This document shows positions 62,557 through 64,000 of a DNA stretch of 64,000 nt, piece after piece. The notes under the pieces were generated by a model. The model saw only the letters and a program-made list of their open reading frames with translations. It made no database searches and was not told where the DNA came from. The stretch is taken from contig NC_079373.1 in assembly GCF_021018895.1 (NCBI RefSeq), positions 5,211,501-5,275,500 of the forward strand, written 5' to 3'. Source of the DNA: Seriola aureovittata. Lineage: Eukaryota > Chordata > Actinopteri > Carangiformes > Carangidae. The position numbers and the translations under genes were made by a program. Numbering within the stretch: the stretch's first letter is position 1; every line of letters begins with the position of its first letter.

Positions 62557-64000
62557 ATACATGAGGTTTTGGAACTGACTTCATGTGTACAGGACTATGA
62601 ATCTAGTGAGAAGATAATGTAAACCTTTTATGAGGTAAATCTTTAGGAAAACTTACAGTAAGCAGCCACAGAACTACACAACAGCTGCAGATAAATCCAG
62701 GAGAAAACATATCAACTATGTATAGAGCATTTTATAAAAATGTAACTTTAGCTCTGGGAGACAAGGTTGTTCAATCATCACAGGGACCACACCAAAGTGA
62801 TTTGGTGACAAAATTCCCTTTAACATTTTCCTCAAAATGAAGCAGTAAGTTATATATTTCAGCAGGTTTATTTCCCTGCCTCTCAGCTGTACATAAACTC
62901 TATCTGTGCTTCTTTATCCTGCAGTAAATCTGCTGTGTGTCTCTGCTGCTTTGATTTCTCTAAGTTTGTTATTTCCTGTACGTTTGGCAGCACAATGAGA
63001 GCTACTACAAACCAGTTCACTTAAAATCCGTGTATGTGTGGCCTATTAAAATGAGTCTGATTCTGAGGTCTTAACATAGACTGTATTATATTTCTGTAGA
63101 TACAGTGTATATGAGGGAGTCGGTGAAAATATCTGATTCCAAAGTTGCATGTTTATTTTCACTTTTATTGTCAGGAACATGCTGTCAACTTAAAATTTGT
63201 CATTATTGATTTAGAGATTAGTCTGCACACATCAACAGATCAGTGTGTGAGAATCAAACGGTGTGCATAACATAACGTGTGAGGGAGCATGTGGGTGTGT
63301 TCACACACACACTTGTGTGTCCTACCTCTCTGTTTCTGGATCCAGCAGATTTAGAGTCATCTCTGAACATGGCTAGAGATCTTTCCTGGTTCACCAAATC
63401 CTTATCTGACCTGCAACGCACAACCAAGGTAAAGGTAAAGGTAAAGGTTTTACAAAAGGGGCTCAAATCTGTTTAGACATTTACCTGTCTTAAGTCGAGG
63501 CAAATTGACATGTTTTAACTTTAACTGCTGACATGGTCCTTTGTTGTGAAAGTTTGTGCAAATGAGAGTTACTGAAAACAAAATATTTTTTAAAAATGTA
63601 TGGTCAAGATGCTTGAAATAATCATGATGCATTTGGTTTAGTGCTTTTAACTGTTGACTATACATCAAATAATATTATGGTCTTGGAATTTTGAACAAAA
63701 CATTTAATCAAAAAGTCCTTGGACCTAATGCTGCATGTTTGGCGTCGTACAGAATTTGCATAGCCACAATGTATTTCGAGATATTATTAAAGCAGCTTTG
63801 TTGCACTGATGAGAACCATGGCACCAGAATTGTGGCTTGTCCAAACTGCACTCAATGGTTCACTTACTTGGAGAAGGGCAGCTTGCGCCTGGGTGGGGAG
63901 AACACAGTGTTGGACGGTTTCTCCACCATGTTCACAATCACAGTCTGGGCTGAGCTCTTCTTCTGGGCTTTGGGGGGTTTGGTTTCCAGGATCGGGCTGG
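46080..64000 (-). CDS. myo9a: unconventional myosin IXa, C-terminal part (partial: 5' end outside the window)
   Basis: Exons in transcript order: >64000-63868, 63410-63326, 62470-62270, 60929-60832, 60539-60439, 60346-60126, 59759-59643, 59328-59140, 58863-58816, 58710-58599, 56336-56275, 55267-55075, 54405-54277, 54151-54046, 53742-53611, 52255-52132, (50205-50152), (48785-48765), 48405-48194, 47744-47602, 46468-46080. Brackets mark optional exons. All phases close. The window starts after the motor and IQ part. A Lys/Arg/Ser-rich tail ([17 protein letters not shown]) leads to [16 protein letters not shown] and RRSVKISS, then to a conserved helical block from [12 protein letters not shown] to MTEFKP. 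A C1 zinc finger follows, complete in His/Cys spacing (HIFKST...CEYC...CHRKCC...C), then a RhoGAP domain with arginine finger in GIYRKSG. The C-terminus has [33 protein letters not shown] and ends GSNEFMV as human MYO9A does. Myosin IXa is an actin motor that inactivates RhoA in epithelia and neurons. Which fish copy (aa or ab) is unknown. Exon 62470-62270 has a stray duplicate at 59854-60088. Confidence 0.93.
47751..47768. repeat. (AC)9 tract at a myo9a acceptor
   Basis: Sense strand (TG)9 followed only by CGACAG and then exon 47744-47602. It takes the place of the usual pyrimidine tract. Confidence 0.85.
48415..48510. repeat. long (CA)n microsatellite at a myo9a acceptor
   Basis: (CA)38 at 48415-48490, a short break, then (CA)6 to 48510. 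On the myo9a sense strand this is a (TG)38 tract ending 8 nt before the acceptor AG (TGAACTTGCAG) of exon 48405-48194. Confidence 0.95.
48765..48785 (-). CDS. myo9a: candidate 21-nt myo9a microexon
   Basis: The sequence CATGCAG precedes seven codons (PNTAKLK) followed by a GTAATG donor. The segment starts and ends in phase 0, matching the exons on both sides, so it can be included or skipped without changing frame. The pyrimidine tract is poor. The human protein seems to join the equivalents of the flanking exons directly, so if real it is alternative. Confidence 0.35.
50152..50205 (-). CDS. myo9a: candidate 54-nt alternative myo9a exon
   Basis: A very strong pyrimidine tract (CCCCACCCCTCCCTCCAG) precedes 18 codons ([18 protein letters not shown]) and a good donor (CCG then GTATGT). 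It is phase 0 at both ends and lies between exons ending ...IRKSM and beginning [10 protein letters not shown]. It would add a short hydrophobic/Thr-rich stretch after the RhoGAP domain. Probably alternatively spliced. Confidence 0.55.
54166..54187. repeat. (CA)11 tract upstream of a myo9a acceptor
   Basis: Sense strand (TG)11 followed by TTTTTGCTCTCTTCAG and exon 54151-54046. This TG-then-T arrangement resembles the (TG)m(T)n tract before CFTR exon 9. Confidence 0.85.
54480..55030. repeat. degenerate AGT/GTA trinucleotide satellite
   Basis: About 550 bp of imperfect AGT, AGA and GGT triplets in a myo9a intron between the two exons that carry the middle of the RhoGAP domain (55267-55075 and 54405-54277). 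It generates long Ser- and Thr-rich minus-strand frames that are not genes. The irregular triplets suggest an old, mutated microsatellite. Confidence 0.85.
55570..56000 (-). mobile_element. decayed Tc1/mariner-like transposon fragment
   Basis: The plus strand shows the complement of a Tc1-like transposase gene: GGCTGGGCCACTTAAGGACA, TTGTGATGAAAGCTGAACCG, CAGCATGCTGCCACCCCCAT, GCTTCACTGTAGGGATGGTG and GTCAGGTGATGAGCAGTGCA. The copy is internally deleted and ends in the family's terminal part (ATTATGGATTATTGAG...). It belongs to the same family as 5610-6226. In a myo9a intron. Confidence 0.7.
56652..56704. repeat. (GT)n microsatellite
   Basis: About 26 GT units in a myo9a intron. Confidence 0.95.
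58130..58352 (+). repeat. dispersed teleost repeat
   Basis: Phrases ATGGACTGCACTTATACAGC, CTCAAAGTGCTTTACACAAC, ACATTAACCCATTCACACAC, GATTGATGGGTGACCCGCTT and CTTGAGCCACAGCCGC occur in this order in a repeat very common in fish genomes. In a myo9a intron. Confidence 0.65.
59854..60088 (-). pseudogene. displaced duplicate of a myo9a exon (pseudo-exon or poison exon)
   Basis: The 196 bp at 59854-60049 match 62320-62515 with three substitutions and no indel, and both run on into a GT array. The copy keeps the acceptor (exon-like start 60004) and the reading frame [27 protein letters not shown]. Homology stops at LPPFL, before the parent's donor at 62270. The frame then meets a stop at 59830-59828, 58 codons from the acceptor. 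It sits in the intron between exons 60346-60126 and 59759-59643, in the same orientation as myo9a. Both flanking exons are phase 0, so splicing into it would be in frame and then terminate before the C1 and RhoGAP domains. Confidence 0.85.
62515..62552. repeat. (GT)n microsatellite beside the parent exon of the duplication
   Basis: About 18 GT units directly following the duplicated segment. The copy at 60049-60088 has a matching tract, which was duplicated along with the exon or served as a breakpoint. Confidence 0.9.

Noticed and set aside
1..64000. tRNA, rRNA, CRISPR or viral genes
   Set aside because: None seen on reading both strands; short tRNA-like or miRNA hairpins cannot be excluded without a folding scan.

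Overview
This is vertebrate, and specifically teleost (probably percomorph), nuclear DNA. Genes have many short exons with GT-AG introns. Microsatellites are abundant, and Tc1-like and LINE remnants and dispersed repeats familiar from fish genomes sit in introns and intergenic DNA. No bacterial, viral or organellar features were seen.

Layout: (1) 1-3009, 3' flank with a LINE tail at 86-139. (2) 3010-19230, minus: scamp2, complete, 9 coding exons, 330 aa. (3) 19231-20812, a gene-free gap between two divergent starts, with CREB/ATF-type sites beside each gene. (4) 20813-29854, plus: mpi (phosphomannose isomerase), complete, 8 exons, 422 aa, with a 3' UTR probably reaching about 32.87 kb. (5) 33833-35918 and 37468-40591, both minus: a tandem pair of small DEDDh exonuclease genes of the PML-like exon 9 (Plex9) type, TREX1-like enzymes known from work on fish to restrict LINE-1. 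(6) 40592-46079, about 5.5 kb without a coding gene: a probable 5' non-coding exon, microsatellites and dispersed repeats. (7) 46080-64000, minus: the 3' part of myo9a (tail, C1 zinc finger, RhoGAP domain and C-terminus), running off the right edge.

Exon boundaries were set by joining reading frames across splice sites; in all four genes every phase closes. The order scamp2-mpi-(PML-like exonucleases)-myo9a recalls human 15q23-q24, where SCAMP2, MPI, PML and MYO9A all lie. The genes do not form one pathway. scamp2 acts in membrane traffic, mpi in mannose/N-glycan supply, the exonucleases probably in cytoplasmic DNA clearance, and myo9a in Rho inactivation.

The most unusual items are a nearly identical (3 differences in 196 bp) extra copy of one myo9a exon placed in a later intron, where it keeps its acceptor but lost its donor and would act as a poison exon; the tandem Plex9 pair; a 466-bp purine/pyrimidine satellite 16 nt inside a scamp2 intron whose 5' splice site is weak; and myo9a acceptors preceded by TG tracts instead of pyrimidine tracts.
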